This document shows positions 1-10,707 of a stretch of DNA of 64,000 bases, piece after piece. The stretch's first letter is position 1, and each line of letters opens with the position of its first letter. Location: positions 1,426,001-1,490,000 of the forward strand of contig JANHCV010000008.1 of the NCBI GenBank assembly GCA_025594325.1, read 5' to 3'. The DNA comes from Blastocladiella emersonii ATCC 22665. Lineage: Eukaryota > Blastocladiomycota > Blastocladiomycetes > Blastocladiales > Blastocladiaceae. Made by a program: the position numbers and the translations under genes. The notes under the pieces are model-generated. The model had not been told where the DNA came from. It did no database searches and saw only the letters and a program-made list of their open reading frames with translations.

Positions 1-960
1 CGCCTTGCTGCGCGAGGCGATCTGGACGTAGCCGTGGGGGCCAATGAGGTTGACGAGCGTGAGCGGGGTGCGCTTGGAGGTGGCGGTGCCAAGCGTGTGG
101 CAGAGGGCGTTGTAGACGTCGTCCTTGATGCCCTTGACCGAGTTGAGGAACAAGGAGAGGAGCGCGGGAGGCAGGTGGCCGGTGGGATCCAGGCAACCCC
201 CCTCGCGGAGACGCCAGACAAACACAACGCAGTGGCGCTCAAGGGTGAGGCCCAGAGTGGCGGGGAACGAGAGGTCGAGGTAGCGGACGATGGCAGCGCG
301 GTCCATGTGGTCAAAGAAGTGGGCGATCAGCTGGTGCTCCTCGAGACCGGCGCCCTCGCGGACCATCAACTTGTACACGACCTGGGCGTTGTGGCCAACG
401 GTGGTGGTGGCGGCGTCGAGCAGCTTGTACAGGTCGTGCAGCGGGTAGAGGTCGCGGAGGTTGCGGAGGAAGGTGGCTGGGTCTCGGCAGTTGCCGCGGG
501 TCTGGTGGCGGAAGTTGATGCGGGTGCTCTCAATGTCGGCGCGCAGCTGCTTGTTGACACTGGTGGTCGACGCGGCGGGAGCGGCTGGCAAGGCGGCGGC
601 CGGCGCGGCCGGGGGCGCCCCGGCGGGCAGCATGTCGACGGCGAGGTTGATCATGTTGTTGTAGCGCGAGTGCGCGGCGATGAGCGCGTCCAGCGCCTTG
701 GCGGCCTGGGCCTGCAGCTTGGGCGGGTGGGTGGCCGATGTGCCGTTGCCCTGGGACGGCGCGGGTTGCGCAGCGGCGTTGATGGCGGCTGAGCAGGCAG
801 CGAACTGCTCAGCGAGTAGCTGGCGCAGCTCAGCGGCGCGCGCGCGTGCGGCGGGCACGGCCTGGGGGTCCTTGGCCGCGGCGCTGCATGTGCCGGGGAG
901 CGCGGAGATGTCGCTGCAGAGCGCCGGCGAGATGGTGAAGGTGGTGGGGTTCGAGGCCAT
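1..960 (-). CDS. Gag-like retroelement protein, C-terminus beyond window edge
   Basis: Reading leftward from an ATG at 960-958, the minus strand stays open for 320 codons to the window edge, so the gene is cut off. The N-terminal half is rich in Ala, Pro and Gln (starting MASNPTTFTI). It is followed by a helical region containing the segments NFRHQTRGNCRDPATFLRNL and HFFDHMDRAAIVRYLDLSFP. The spacing of aromatic and leucine residues resembles a retrotransposon capsid domain, and the low-complexity N-terminus fits a Gag. No zinc knuckle is reached before the edge. The opposite strand is also open because of GC richness, but its product is a biased Gly/Val/Glu repeat without domain character. 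The Gag assignment is inferred from composition and layout. It does not obviously match the chromovirus or copia Gag elsewhere in the window. Confidence 0.5.
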   Translation of the reverse strand, partial: MASNPTTFTISPALCSDISALPGTCSAAAKDPQAVPAARARAAELRQLLAEQFAACSAAINAAAQPAPSQGNGTSATHPPKLQAQAAKALDALIAAHSRYNNMINLAVDMLPAGAPPAAPAAALPAAPAASTTSVNKQLRADIESTRINFRHQTRGNCRDPATFLRNLRDLYPLHDLYKLLDAATTTVGHNAQVVYKLMVREGAGLEEHQLIAHFFDHMDRAAIVRYLDLSFPATLGLTLERHCVVFVWRLREGGCLDPTGHLPPALLSLFLNSVKGIKDDVYNALCHTLGTATSKRTPLTLVNLIGPHGYVQIASRSKA

Positions 961-1239
961 GCGGAAAACTACTTGAAGAAAATGTTGACGCCGACAGAAA
1001 GAGGCGGGAGACAAGTAGTCAGGGATGTCTATTCCTGCCTTCGGCCCCGAACCCAAGACGGGGAGAGGGGAGAAAGGATAACAAAGCAGGGCGCGCCGCA
1101 GCGGGGTGCGGCGGCGCGGGAGCGAGGGATTGCAGGCGGCTCACGCGAGATCAGATGATTGATCACCGCGGTCGTGGACACATGAACGACACGCAACAAT
1201 GGACACGCTGCAACGCGCGGAAAATGTGACAGTGGGACC
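961..1239. other. Intergenic spacer between divergent genes
   Basis: This short spacer separates the leftward Gag-like gene from the rightward family-B gene and presumably holds both promoters. No LTR-like TG...CA boundary or purine tract was recognised. Confidence 0.4.
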
Positions 1240-2430
1240 ATGACTCGGGCCATTGATTCAGTTTCCCCTGACGTGAGCCGATTGCTTTGCGGCTACCTCT
1301 CGCTCAAGGTCGCCATTCCACGCTCTCTCGCGTTCAATATGCCCGTACTGCGCTCGCTTGAGGCTTTGCTCGAGCGGGACGCCGCTATGGAAGCAGTCAC
1401 CGACTTCTTGTGTGGATTTGCCGAATCCGAAGGCGCTGTTGACATTTCCCCTATCCTCTGCCGTCAACACATCCTTGAAGAGTACAAGGTAATGTGGGGC
1501 CTGGCTGCCTCGAGCGGCACGCTCACACATCCGCTTACCTTGGCTAAGCGGATCTTCGTCATTCTTGCGCAAGCGCGTCAGCACTTGATTTTCCTCGCTT
1601 GCGTTGCCGACCATCTCAGTGCCGCGCTCGGTTCCACTTGCATTGACGCTCCCGCGGGGGCAGACCGACTTCACCTCATGGCGGCCGTCGATCGCCTGAA
1701 TCGCACCGAGTGGGTGCAGTGCGTGACCTGGTTCGCAAATGCGATTCCAGCGCCGGACCTGCATCGGCTGACTCTTACGACAGATAACGAGACCAGGAAA
1801 GCGCTCTACCGTCTCCGCGCGTCCATGGGCCCGCACCCGCTTGATCTGTTTCTCCTCTCCCTCTGGTCGCCTATTTGCCTCGAGGCGTACCCTGCTCTCC
1901 GACCCTTCGCAGTTGACTTGACTGCTTGCCACGGTGCCAGCCGGGCAGCAACGATTGCCGCGCTCACCGATCCAAGCTATCGCGCGCGCGTGATCGAGCG
2001 GATCCAGTCAATTGCCTGTAGTCCTGGCATCGCGCGAGTTCTACGCAGTTACTTTGTCTTTGTGTGCGCGTACATCGCGTCGCCCGCGAAACTCGTGGCC
2101 TCGACAGCGCAGCCAAGCCTAGCTTCCGATTACGCGCTCATTCTCGCCCACTCGCCGATCCGCATCGCTGTGCCCGGGTTCGAGCAGCAGCAGGTCAGCG
2201 TAACGCCAGCGTACACGTCGAGCGGAACTTGGACAAGTGCGATCGCTGCTGCCGCGGCAGCAACAACCGCTGAGCAGGAGCTGTTTCTGCGTGTGGCTAA
2301 AGGGGTCCGAAACGGCGCCCATCTCACGGAGCGCGCATCGCGACCCGTTGGGCTTCCAGGTTGGGAGGAATTCAAGCGCAAGCACGCTAACGTAATGGAT
2401 ACGATCGCTCGCGGCGAGAAGCAGAAATGA
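1240..2430 (+). CDS. Family B protein (stand-alone B module), apparently intact
   Basis: A 396-residue open frame without introns. It aligns by eye with the second module of the family-CB proteins. Shared landmarks are the start of the core (SRLLC here, ARLLC in CB copies), a segment LCGF...DISPIL...EEYKVMW matching MCGF...DLTPLL...DQYKTIW, and the C-terminal signature GWEEFKRKHANVMDTIARGE. In CB proteins the last reads GWDGFKERHAATFDLIANGE. A short Ala/Thr-rich tract precedes the end (residues about 330-345). Unlike the CB genes, it has no N-terminal C module upstream, so it is either a truncated derivative or the primitive form. A decayed direct repeat of its 3' half follows at 2534-3040. 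No enzyme motif, signal peptide or membrane segment is visible. The function is unknown. Confidence 0.7.
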   Translation: MTRAIDSVSPDVSRLLCGYLSLKVAIPRSLAFNMPVLRSLEALLERDAAMEAVTDFLCGFAESEGAVDISPILCRQHILEEYKVMWGLAASSGTLTHPLTLAKRIFVILAQARQHLIFLACVADHLSAALGSTCIDAPAGADRLHLMAAVDRLNRTEWVQCVTWFANAIPAPDLHRLTLTTDNETRKALYRLRASMGPHPLDLFLLSLWSPICLEAYPALRPFAVDLTACHGASRAATIAALTDPSYRARVIERIQSIACSPGIARVLRSYFVFVCAYIASPAKLVASTAQPSLASDYALILAHSPIRIAVPGFEQQQVSVTPAYTSSGTWTSAIAAAAAATTAEQELFLRVAKGVRNGAHLTERASRPVGLPGWEEFKRKHANVMDTIARGEKQK

Positions 2431-2533
2431 TGGTATTTGTAAAAGTAATGGAACGGATCACTCGTATCAAACTTGCGGGTCGGATGGACTAGACGTTGGA
2501 ATAATCAGCAAAAATGCCGTTGGGAACTACGAA

Positions 2534-3040
2534 ATGGGCCGAGCCTCCTTCGCCAGCCCCGATCGACGCGAGCTCCAGCGGCTTCGCGCCGCGCTTGAGT
2601 TGCGCCCACTCGAACCATTTACTCCGTCGCTCGAGTCGAACGAGGACCCTGGCTACCGCGCACGCGTGATTCGGCGAATTGAAGCGATGGCGCAGACGGA
2701 ACAGCTTGCGCCCGTTATGGTTTGTTCCATCGCCTGCGCCGCGAGACGCTCGGCCTGACTACGCGCTCATTTTCGCGGATCAACCAGTGCGCATCGCTGT
2801 CCCTGGATTTGAGCAGACGGCAGATGGAGCGTCGGGGTACGCGGCCAGCGGAAACTGGACCGTTGCAGCAGCGGCAGCGACGACGAACGTCACGCAGGAG
2901 CTGCGGCGAAGACGCTGTACTCGAGCAGCCGGCCCAAAGACCTGACTTCGTTCCCGATCGGGCTCCGGGGGTGGGACGTGTTCAAGCGCGAGCACGCGGC
3001 GGCGCTCGACGCGATTGCCCTTGCTGAGAAGAAGTCGTGA
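2534..3040 (+). pseudogene. Decayed tandem copy of the family B 3' half
   Basis: Scattered across two or three frames are pieces matching the 3' half of the gene at 1240-2430: DPGYRARVIRRIEAMAQ (PSYRARVIERIQSIA upstream), then DYALIFADQPVRIAVPGFEQ, an Ala-rich stretch ATTNVTQEL, and finally GWDVFKREHAAALDAIA before a stop near 3040. The first 180 or so residues are missing and at least two frameshifts separate the blocks. It is in the same orientation as the complete copy, so it is a tandem duplicate now under no visible constraint. Confidence 0.75.
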
Positions 3041-3405
3041 AACGTCACGTTCCAAGCGCCCGAGCCCGAAATATAATGATTTATTAGTTTTGTGCGCAAG
3101 ACGCTTTCCTGACATCAGCAGTGTGCAAGACGCGCTCATCCATTGACGCCTGATCGTGAGCCTTGAAGTCGCTGTTCCTGCAAGACTGGACGCTTCGTGA
3201 GCGCTCCAACCGCGTGCTAGTTGCGTCCCTTTGGCTACCGGGTTGGGCGATCTCAAGCGCTAAACACGCGTTTAATTGATGGGACTGAATAGCAAACATC
3301 AATTGTATACCGAGAAGGAGGTTCAGACCTCGCATTTACTTGTTTGACTCGATATCAATTCGATCAACGCACCCATTGTTATTCGTGGCCGCCGACCGAG
3401 TTTGA
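3041..3405. other. Intergenic region, convergent gene ends
   Basis: AT-richer spacer between the rightward family-B remnant and the leftward family-A gene. Nothing with coding character was recognised. Presumably it contains the 3' ends of both transcripts. Confidence 0.4.
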
Positions 3406-4620
3406 TCAATCGCCCAAGCGTTGAAGACAAGCTAAGCGGGCCTGCTCGACCCGCTCTCTGGCAGAGCTAGTCCTAAGTTCCATGACGATGCCAAGCTTCC
3501 TGACGGTGTCATTGATCAGCGACTGGTGTGCACCAGGCTGCATCGTGTAAGCTACCTGGTCAAACGTTGAAAGAAGCGTGTCGAACAAATCCATCGAGTA
3601 TTCGACGTTGGTGCAGGCGAGATGGTTGCCCCACGCGCGCGGATCCTGTGGGTCCCAGCCGTGGCGGATGAGCCAGCAATGTAGATGTTTGACAGCTCCG
3701 GCCCTATTCCAGGGCCCGTCGACGCGTGTCACGTCGAGCGAGTACGGGTTGTCCGACGATAAAATGCACTGCACCGCACGGGCGGGGTCAATGCCGTACT
3801 TGGGCGAGGCGAGGAGGAGAATGGCGTCGTGGTCCCATACTAGCGCGGCGACGGCGGCGGCAATTTCAAGAAACGTGGGGGTCGGCAGCGGAAGCTCGGG
3901 TGCGGTGTCCTCAGACCGGAATGTGTAAGACGGTAGGGTGAGGTGGTAAAAACGGGCCGCCAGGTTGTTGCAGACGTCCGTGAAGATCGGAGTAGAGAGA
4001 AGCTTGGGTAAGTGTTCGAGTAGGTCGTTGAGCAACAGCCGCAGCATCGCGAGATCGTCGACTGCAATAAACACGCAGCAAAGTAAAAAGGTCACGAGAA
4101 TCGGCGCCCTTGCCGCAAGCTGCGAGGATCGGTCGTTGGTGCAGCGGCGCTCATCTTCGGGAATCTTGTCAAGGATTGATGCCAGAGCGGCGGAAAGAGT
4201 CTGGGTCGTCAGCGGCCGTGAAAAAGAACGAGCCGCTTGGCGCACTGTGTGTGCAACAAACTCGCGCGAGATCCGATGAGGTTCGGGATGGAATTCGGTG
4301 GGTTTCCCAACGGAGATAATAGCAAGGTGATTGTGGAGCTTGACGCTGTAACCTTGGATGATCCGCTCCAGCGCATCGAATAAATTTGACGCGGGGACAT
4401 GCTGTGTAACCGCGGACGATTGCGAGTCGTATTCGACCTTATGCCGTGCCATGAGAACGCAAATATTCCACGGGACTACCACTGAGTGGCTGCGGGCTAG
4501 TTTATAGAAGGCCCGCGTCGCCACAGGAACAACAACACGAGGTTCGGCGAGCTGCATAATTTTGACGCCAAGCAGCGTGTCCATGAGTTTTCCATAGTCA
4601 AGTTGCGTCAAGTCGCTCAT
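3406..4620 (-). CDS. Family A protein, intact copy
   Basis: A 404-residue single open frame starting at an ATG at 4620-4618. Its N-terminus (MSDLTQLDYGKLMDTLLGVK) aligns with the starts of the two downstream paralogues at 44102 and 45929, which share the pattern LxxLxxLPxxGxKxLxLxxxRxVVxxAxRxL. The shared C-terminal block is WLIRHGWDPQDPRAWGNHLA followed by a YSMDLFDTLLSTFD segment. The N-terminal 40 residues have the leucine and proline spacing of an F-box, but the match is weak. No catalytic motif, signal peptide or convincing membrane helix is visible. Its start lies about 330 bp from the C-terminal end of the CB locus in the same orientation, so they are unlikely to share a promoter. The family occurs four times in the window. 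Confidence 0.7.
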   Translation of the reverse strand: MSDLTQLDYGKLMDTLLGVKIMQLAEPRVVVPVATRAFYKLARSHSVVVPWNICVLMARHKVEYDSQSSAVTQHVPASNLFDALERIIQGYSVKLHNHLAIISVGKPTEFHPEPHRISREFVAHTVRQAARSFSRPLTTQTLSAALASILDKIPEDERRCTNDRSSQLAARAPILVTFLLCCVFIAVDDLAMLRLLLNDLLEHLPKLLSTPIFTDVCNNLAARFYHLTLPSYTFRSEDTAPELPLPTPTFLEIAAAVAALVWDHDAILLLASPKYGIDPARAVQCILSSDNPYSLDVTRVDGPWNRAGAVKHLHCWLIRHGWDPQDPRAWGNHLACTNVEYSMDLFDTLLSTFDQVAYTMQPGAHQSLINDTVRKLGIVMELRTSSARERVEQARLACLQRLGD

Positions 4621-4952
4621 TGCCTCGAATCCGTCTCAGTGAGAGTCATGGAGCGCAAGCAAGGGCGAACGCCGACTCGCGATTTCCCGACGGGCAAGCC
4701 TCCTGGCCACTCATCACGTGGGAGCCACATTGTGGCGCAACGCGACCCCGGACCCAACATCAGCCGCTGCGGAGGGTGGAGCAAAGCATCTGGGAAGCAC
4801 GGTAAAGTGTTATGACAAAATAGTAGTATTGATCCTCAAAGTCCGGGGCTTGCTTGGTGAACGTGATACCTCAACTGTGGCGGAACGAGTCAAGTCCTCG
4901 TTTATTGAGAGTCGCTCGGGCTGTCACAGAGTCGTTACAGATCCAAAGATAT
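4621..4952. other. Spacer upstream of family A gene
   Basis: About 330 bp between the family-A start and the end of CB locus 1, both leftward. It presumably contains the family-A promoter. It has CACGTG (about 4716-4721) but no ACGCGTCTC block of the type seen before the CB genes. Confidence 0.4.
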
Positions 4953-6892
4953 TTATTCGACGTCTTGGCCACAACTTGATACCGGTACGCTTCCGCCGTT
5001 GGCAATATTGTCGAACGTGTTCGCATGCCGCTTCTCGAAATCATCCCACCCGTGCATCCCAGACATGCACTGGGCAAGCTTGACCCTGGGGTCTGCGCCA
5101 TGAACGCGTTGCTTGATCCACGCCTCACGGGTTATTGACGAGCTGTCGCGGAGAAGCACGCGCGGGGAGGACTGCTGATCAAATGACGCAGACGACGCGA
5201 CGTTGTAGTGGAGAAAGTTCAGCAGCCATCGTGACGCTCGGGGAAGCCTCGGAAGAAACGGTACTGAATTCAGTCGAACTTTCGGAATCAGCTTGGATTC
5301 GGGGTCGCTTTGCAGGCTTATTTCCGCGTGAGTCGTTAAGCTCGAAAAGTGATGTGGGCCTGCTATGAAGTTGCGCCGTCGTAAAAGAATCGCTCCGGGC
5401 GCCGAATCCTGCTGGAAACGATACCAAAGCGGTGACCGCGAGCAGACCCAGGATCGTGCTTCGAGGGTCGGTCGGCTGCGTGAAAGCGTTCGACGTTGAT
5501 TGCTCGTGCATACTCGCGACAGCGAGTCCACACAGTTCAGAGCCAATCCGCGGCGCAATCTGCGAGTCAGGGAGAAACCCGTCGAATTGACTCTACACGC
5601 GAGCCAAACTGTGAGGCCCTGCTTCTGAAGAACGCCGTCCCGGGTAAATCGTACCGCTGAGGAACTGGTGCGCGAGAGAGTATGCTCTGCGGCACCATTG
5701 AGCGAATCCAAAAAGCTGACACTCGACTTGCCGAGCTCGGTGCGCATGCATTCCTGCGTAGAGCCGAGGGTCATCCGGGATGCGGCAGAATCGGGCTGGA
5801 AATCAGCGCATGGCTGATCGTCAGGGCAAGGCACCATGCTAATCGAAGGGATATCCTCGCTTGTGGTCGAGAAGCCGAGATTGATTTCGCGGTCCCCGAG
5901 CTGCGGAATGGTCTCGGCGGTGGGCGCGTGATGATTCGGAGAACAGGAAGCATCTGCCAAACCCGTTGCTCGATCAACGCCCTGGACAACGGAAGCGGAT
6001 GCGGGCCCGGCGATCGCGCTTGATGCGACGGTGTCGCGTGTCGAATCCACACGATCAGGCGACAGACCGCCATGTTTGTCCAGAAACTGACGTTTGACCT
6101 CGGAAGAGAATGTGCGTAAGCGAATGTGGAGCTGATCATCGAGAGGCCGAGTCCGACTCGCGTAGTCGGCAAGCCGTGGAAGCACCGTGTAGAGAGCCTC
6201 CACGCGCCAATCGTGCGACTCGCCGCTGAGCGCAGAAGACAGAGTCGGGTCTTTGCACGCATTCATGGACCTGTGAACCGCATCGAGGTTCAAAAGCAGT
6301 CGGCGGAGATTGCGGTAGTATCCCGCTGCGTCGACCCAGTCCCGGCGCGGTTGAATGATGAAGCGAGACGATTCGGCACCAGCCACCTCGGCGAGAATGT
6401 TCAGGAGAAACCGCTCGCCGGTGCCGTCGGGAGATGGCCGGCGCGGAACACGCAGAATACAGGTGATCCGCCGTTGGGGTTCCGGTGCAAGCTGACGAGC
6501 GTAACTGCGATGCGCGACTCGCGGACGCACGGGAATAAGATAAGCTTGTGCTCCTCATGCAGGGCCTTTGACATCCATCGTGCAAGCGGAGTCGGCCCCC
6601 GAATAGGAGAAGCAGTCAGTGATTCGACCATGGCGCGCTCGAGCGAGTTGGCGGACATGAATAGTATGCGAGACTGATTGTTGGAAGGAAGCATCGTGAT
6701 TACCGACTGGTTGATGAAATCGGCGAGAGCTGGAGAAAGTGTACACAACGAAGGGTCCGGATTAAGATATGCAAGAAACGTGTCCAAGTCCAGGGAAAAT
6801 CCAGAAGTTGACGAGGTGTAGATAGCGGGCGAGGCATTGTGCGTCGCGAGGAGGCCGACAATCTCGCGCGCGGACGCGATTTGAGAAGTCAT
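4953..6892 (-). pseudogene. Family CB locus 1: frameshifted, B core deleted
   Basis: Exon 1 starts at the ATG at 6892 (MTSQIASAREIVGLLATHNA). It encodes the C module, including LARWMSKALHEEHKLILFPC and SLHRNPNGGSPVFCVFRAGH, and then shifts frame near 6430-6450. The C module continues with RRDWVDAAGYYRNLRRLLLN. A phase-0 intron fits at 5654-5593 (GTACGA donor, GTGTAG acceptor, 62 bp). Exon 2 restores the family linker GLLAVTALVS and the basic motif KPAKRPRI. The roughly 300-residue B core is absent. The frame jumps to LLNFLHYNVASSASFDQ and ends with the B signature GMHGWDDFEKRHANTFDNIA. One indel plus the large internal deletion make a functional product unlikely. Confidence 0.75.
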
Positions 6893-7039
6893 GACGGCGT
6901 TCTGGCAAGTATCGACCGAAATGGCGATTGCATAAAGTTACATGCGCAATTTGAGCTTCATGTGTTCCCCTTTGATGTTTAACGCGGGAGGCGAGCGATG
7001 CACTCGGGAAAGACGCGTCGCGTCGCGACCTCCCCGCGT

Positions 7040-7076
7040 CACGTGGACCTGGCGTGATATCGAATCGCGTCTCGCC
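7040..7076 (-). promoter_or_regulatory. Conserved upstream block of CB locus 1
   Basis: About 150-185 bp upstream of the CB locus 1 start. It reads CACGTGGACCTGGCGTGATA followed by TCGAATCGCGTCTCGCC on the plus strand. The same block, with one or a few changes, occurs upstream of CB loci 2 and 3. CACGTG is an E-box; ACGCGT (here TCGCGT) resembles a MluI cell-cycle box. That it acts as a promoter element is inferred from conserved position and sequence. Confidence 0.6.
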
Positions 7077-7169
7077 TTTCATCTCAAGTCGAGTTTCAGA
7101 GCTCCCCTGAAAAGCTAAAATGATACCATTCGTTGTTTTCCTTCCGATCGCCTCACCATATAGCGGCTG

Positions 7170-10100
7170 TTATTCTGCAGCAAGGTACTCGCTTGGGCCG
7201 CTCCCCGCCCAAGCGCTCTGGCCAAGGAGACTCGTGAGAGACGGCTCACCCGCCGCAATCGCATCAAACTCAGCCGCGTACCGCTCCTTGAACTCGTCCC
7301 ACCCGTGCATCCTGGTGGTGCCGCGGACGAGGTGAAACGACCGGCCCGAGCTACGCACGCGCCTCGCGAGACCAGCCACCCCGTTCCCGTCCTCCTGCCC
7401 GGGCGAGTCAGCGTGGACAAGCACGGGCGGCAACTGGAAGACATCGAGCGCGGCAGAGAGAGCCCACGTTGGTGCAGATAAACTCGAGGACGACGCGCAC
7501 CGCGGGGATCAGGTTCGGCGCTGCTGCAAGCGCAGGTGTTGCAGCGACGGCGCGCTCAGCGACAACCGGGTCCGTAAAGGCCATCACGTACGCCGCGCGG
7601 CTCGGCCAAAGTTTCGAGCCCACGCGCAGCGCGCCGGCGGCGGGCACTCGGCCCGGATGCGGGTGCGGAGGAGCATTGGCAGGAACATGGCAAGCGGGTG
7701 TGCGCCAAGAGTCGAGCGGAGATTCGAGAGGGTGGTTCGACTTGAGCTGGCGGCAACAGGGATTGGAATCCCGTTCATAGTGACGCGAGACTGGTCCGAC
7801 CGGTCGAAGACCAGGTCGTCAAGGCCAACTGGCGAGACCCGGAGAGCGAACCACCAGAGCATGTGCGTCCACTCCCTGGACGGCAAACGGCTGATTGCGA
7901 CCATGACCTGCACCTTGGGCGTGTCGGCTGGGACGTTGATGGGAGTCCAATCAAGTCCCGTCGCAATGCTGTCTGCCGCGCACGAAAGGACGACGATCAG
8001 CCAATGCAAGCTCACGCTTGTCTTCGATTCCGTGTCCCAAATGGTCAAAGTGTGCTTGATCGAATCCTTGGTCGCGGTACTCACGAGAGCCCAAATCGCC
8101 TTGTACTGCTCAATCGAACGCGACTCGGTGAGAAGCGGGGTCAGATCAAAGCTTGGCGGCGTGGTGAAGAATCCGCACAGGAGCGCGGAAAACTGATCGC
8201 GCGTCGTTGGATTGTCAAGCATGCGCTCGATGCAGCGCAGCCCGGTCAGAGCCACAACGGTCACAAGTGGTGCGGTCGGGTGAAAATCTGGCTGGAGACA
8301 AAGGAGCCGAGCAGCGTCAGCGTAGAAGAATTGGGTTGCGAAAGCCGCGACATTGTCATCGTCCGTGAGGGGAGGCTGCTGCGTGGTAACCACATTTGGA
8401 GGAAGCGAGAGAAAGTCGGCTGTTGCAAGCGATGCGTCGGACATGTCAACGGCAGGCAGCCCGCGATGCTGACTCGCCCTCAGCAAACGCCATTCTAGTA
8501 CGGCTGTCTCCGAGCGCGAGTTGGTTGTTGAAGCATTCGCATTGGGACCTACCGTAATTCGCAGCCGTTTGACCAGCCGCGCGACGGGGGCGGAACAGCC
8601 TCAATGGAGCGAGGCGGTGCCGAAACTGACGACGCCTTGTGTTGAGGCAAAGGCTCAGATGGGTCCACGCAAGGACGCAATCGAATCCGAGGCGAAGGTG
8701 TTGACACAGCTGGTGACACGCTGCTCTGCGCGGGTCGTGGTAAAAGTGGTGCCGGCGGTGATGGGTCGTGCACATTGTTGGCCGGCGTCTCGACGAGGAT
8801 GTGCGGTGTAAGCGGCGGTCGCGAAGCACACGAAGACAGCCCAAGACCAGGTGCATGATCATCGTTCGTCGCGTCGGGCGATGGATGGCGGGCTTCAAAG
8901 GATTCGAATCGCGGGGAATCTGGACTCTCGGGTTGCTGTGAATACACGAGAGGCTCGAATTGTCCGTTGAGGAGTGGCGGAGGAGAAACCAAGGCGGTGA
9001 CTGCGAGGAGGGCTAAGATAGCACTGCGGGAGAGCGGCATCCGCATTGGAGTGGCAATGGGTGTCGGCATCCCAATTAGCATCGGTTGGTGCTGCGCTTG
9101 GAGAGTGGAGCTCATTAAGGGATGCGGTGATAGCCTGGGCTGTGCGTCGTCAAAGTTTGGTGTTTGATGCGCGGGAGCGGCAAGAAGAGCCGGAGAAGCT
9201 TGATCGTAACTCATGGTAGTATCACTCGGTAAAAGAGCGGATACCTCGTCCTCGAGGTGCTAGAGCACGCGTCCAGTTCAGCACGAAACCGATGCTGCGG
9301 ACGAGACCAAAATTCACGCACCTCAAGTCCTAAACGCGATGGCGCACTCGAGGCGGCATCTAAATGCGAAGCCGCAGACCCACCACAGGAATCACTGTCG
9401 TCGTCAACCATGGACCGCGGCATTTCCGATTCCTCGCAAAGTTGATCAAGGTCGGGTGACGCAGTAGATGCAAGTATGTTCGAGCTTGGAAATTCGGCGG
9501 CGAGCGCGATGTCGGACGCGAGGTAGCAGGAATCACGAGCGGCGCAAATGCAAGCTGAATCGCTTCAGGGCCGTGATTGAGCGACGTGTGAAGCGCGTCA
9601 GCCTTTGCAAAAAACTCACATCCCAGTGGACGCAATTGCGCGGCAAAATCCACAAGCCGCAGGAGCACCTCGGCAAAAGCCTCAACTCGCCAATCATGCG
9701 CACGGCAATCCAAGCTGATTGCGTCAAGAGGATCGTGACACGCACCCATGGCCGAGAGCACCGCGTCGAGGTTCGAAAGAAGCTGCTCGAGTCCGTGGAA
9801 GAAGCCCATCGCGTCAACCCACTTCTCCCGCGGCGCAACGCTGAAAAACACCGGCGCGGCCCCGGCGGCCTTGGTAAGCACGCTCCGCACAAACTCTTCG
9901 CCAGCAGCATCCATAGGGTGGCCAGCGCGAAAGATGCAGAACGCGGGCATGTCGCCGTTCGGGTTGCGGTGCAAGCTGATGAGAGTTACCGCGGCGTGCG
10001 ACTCGCGAACACAAGGGAACACGATGAGCTCGTGCGTAACGCGCAAGTTGCTGGCGATCCACCGTGCGAGCGGGGCGGGCCCTCGAGAAGCTGTGGGCAT

Positions 10101-10406
10101 CGATTGGGAGAGCTGAAGGTGAGAGTCAACCCAGGCGCGCTCGAGCGACTTGACCGAGGTGACAAGAACGCGAGCGCGGGTCGTCAAAGGAAGCGCAACG
10201 ACGATCGATTGCGTCATGAGATTGGCAAGGGCTGGAGCAAGCGAGCACTGCAAAGCGTTCGGGACCAAAAACGCATTGATTGCGTCCACGTCGACTGTCG
10301 AGCCAGCGGTTGAAGAGTTGTAGAGGACAGGTGAGCCGAGGTGCGCGGCGAGCAGATGAATGATCTCGCGCGCGTGCTCAATTCGGTTCCCACGATAGCT
10401 AGGCAT
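7170..10406 (-). pseudogene. Family CB locus 2: full length but with several frameshifts
   Basis: The start at 10406 (MPSYRGNRIEHAREIIHLLA) is chosen by alignment with loci 1 and 3. The C module is well preserved: LARWIASNLRVTHELIVFPC, HRNPNGDMPAFCIFRAGHP, REKWVDAMGFFHGLEQLL. The frame is lost in the linker near 9500-9560. A phase-0 intron fits at 9321-9260 (GTGCGT donor, CTGAAC branch, CTCTAG acceptor, 62 bp). Exon 2 gives ILALLAVTALVS, then needs a frame change near 8575 to read VKRLRI and the B core (LRCIERMLDNPTTRDQFSAL). Two further shifts, near 7620 and 7440, precede SPGQEDGNGVAGLARRV and the terminal GWDEFKERYAAEFDAIAAGE. Every family landmark survives, so the inactivation looks recent. 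Confidence 0.8.
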
Positions 10407-10536
10407 AGTGAATGGTCCAGGGAAACTATTGCATGAGGTTACATGTGTGGGTCGCGCTCCATGACCTCGCTTGGTTGGAGCGAGGAAGTGCAGCGCCCGT
10501 GGGAATCGCGACGCGTTTTTCACGATCGCTCTTGCT

Positions 10537-10572
10537 CACGTGGACCTGGCGTGATATCGAAACGCGTCTCTC
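10537..10572 (-). promoter_or_regulatory. Conserved upstream block of CB locus 2
   Basis: Lies about 131-166 bp upstream of the locus 2 start. It reads CACGTGGACCTGGCGTGATA then TCGAAACGCGTCTCTC. It is nearly identical to the blocks at 7040-7076 and 41442-41477, at a similar distance from the start codon. Confidence 0.65.
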
Positions 10573-10707
10573 GTTGACTCTCACGCGAACAGGAAAGCAT
10601 GTGATTCACGCGAACAGGAAAGCCTGTCATTCATTATTTGATAACCGCTATCCGTGAAACTAGCGCGCCGGGACGGTTGACTGCAACCAGGACGTCGTCA
10701 GCTAAAA

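Noticed and set aside
34-792. Long plus-strand open frame at the window start
   Set aside because: The product is a biased Gly/Val/Glu sequence antisense to the Gag-like gene; the minus frame has normal protein composition, so this is a shadow of it.
10407-10707. Search for a 5' LTR before the truncated Ty3 pol
   Set aside because: The sequence is the CB locus 2 promoter with the conserved upstream block, and no TG...CA repeat matches anything 3' of the pol; the fragment is truncated.
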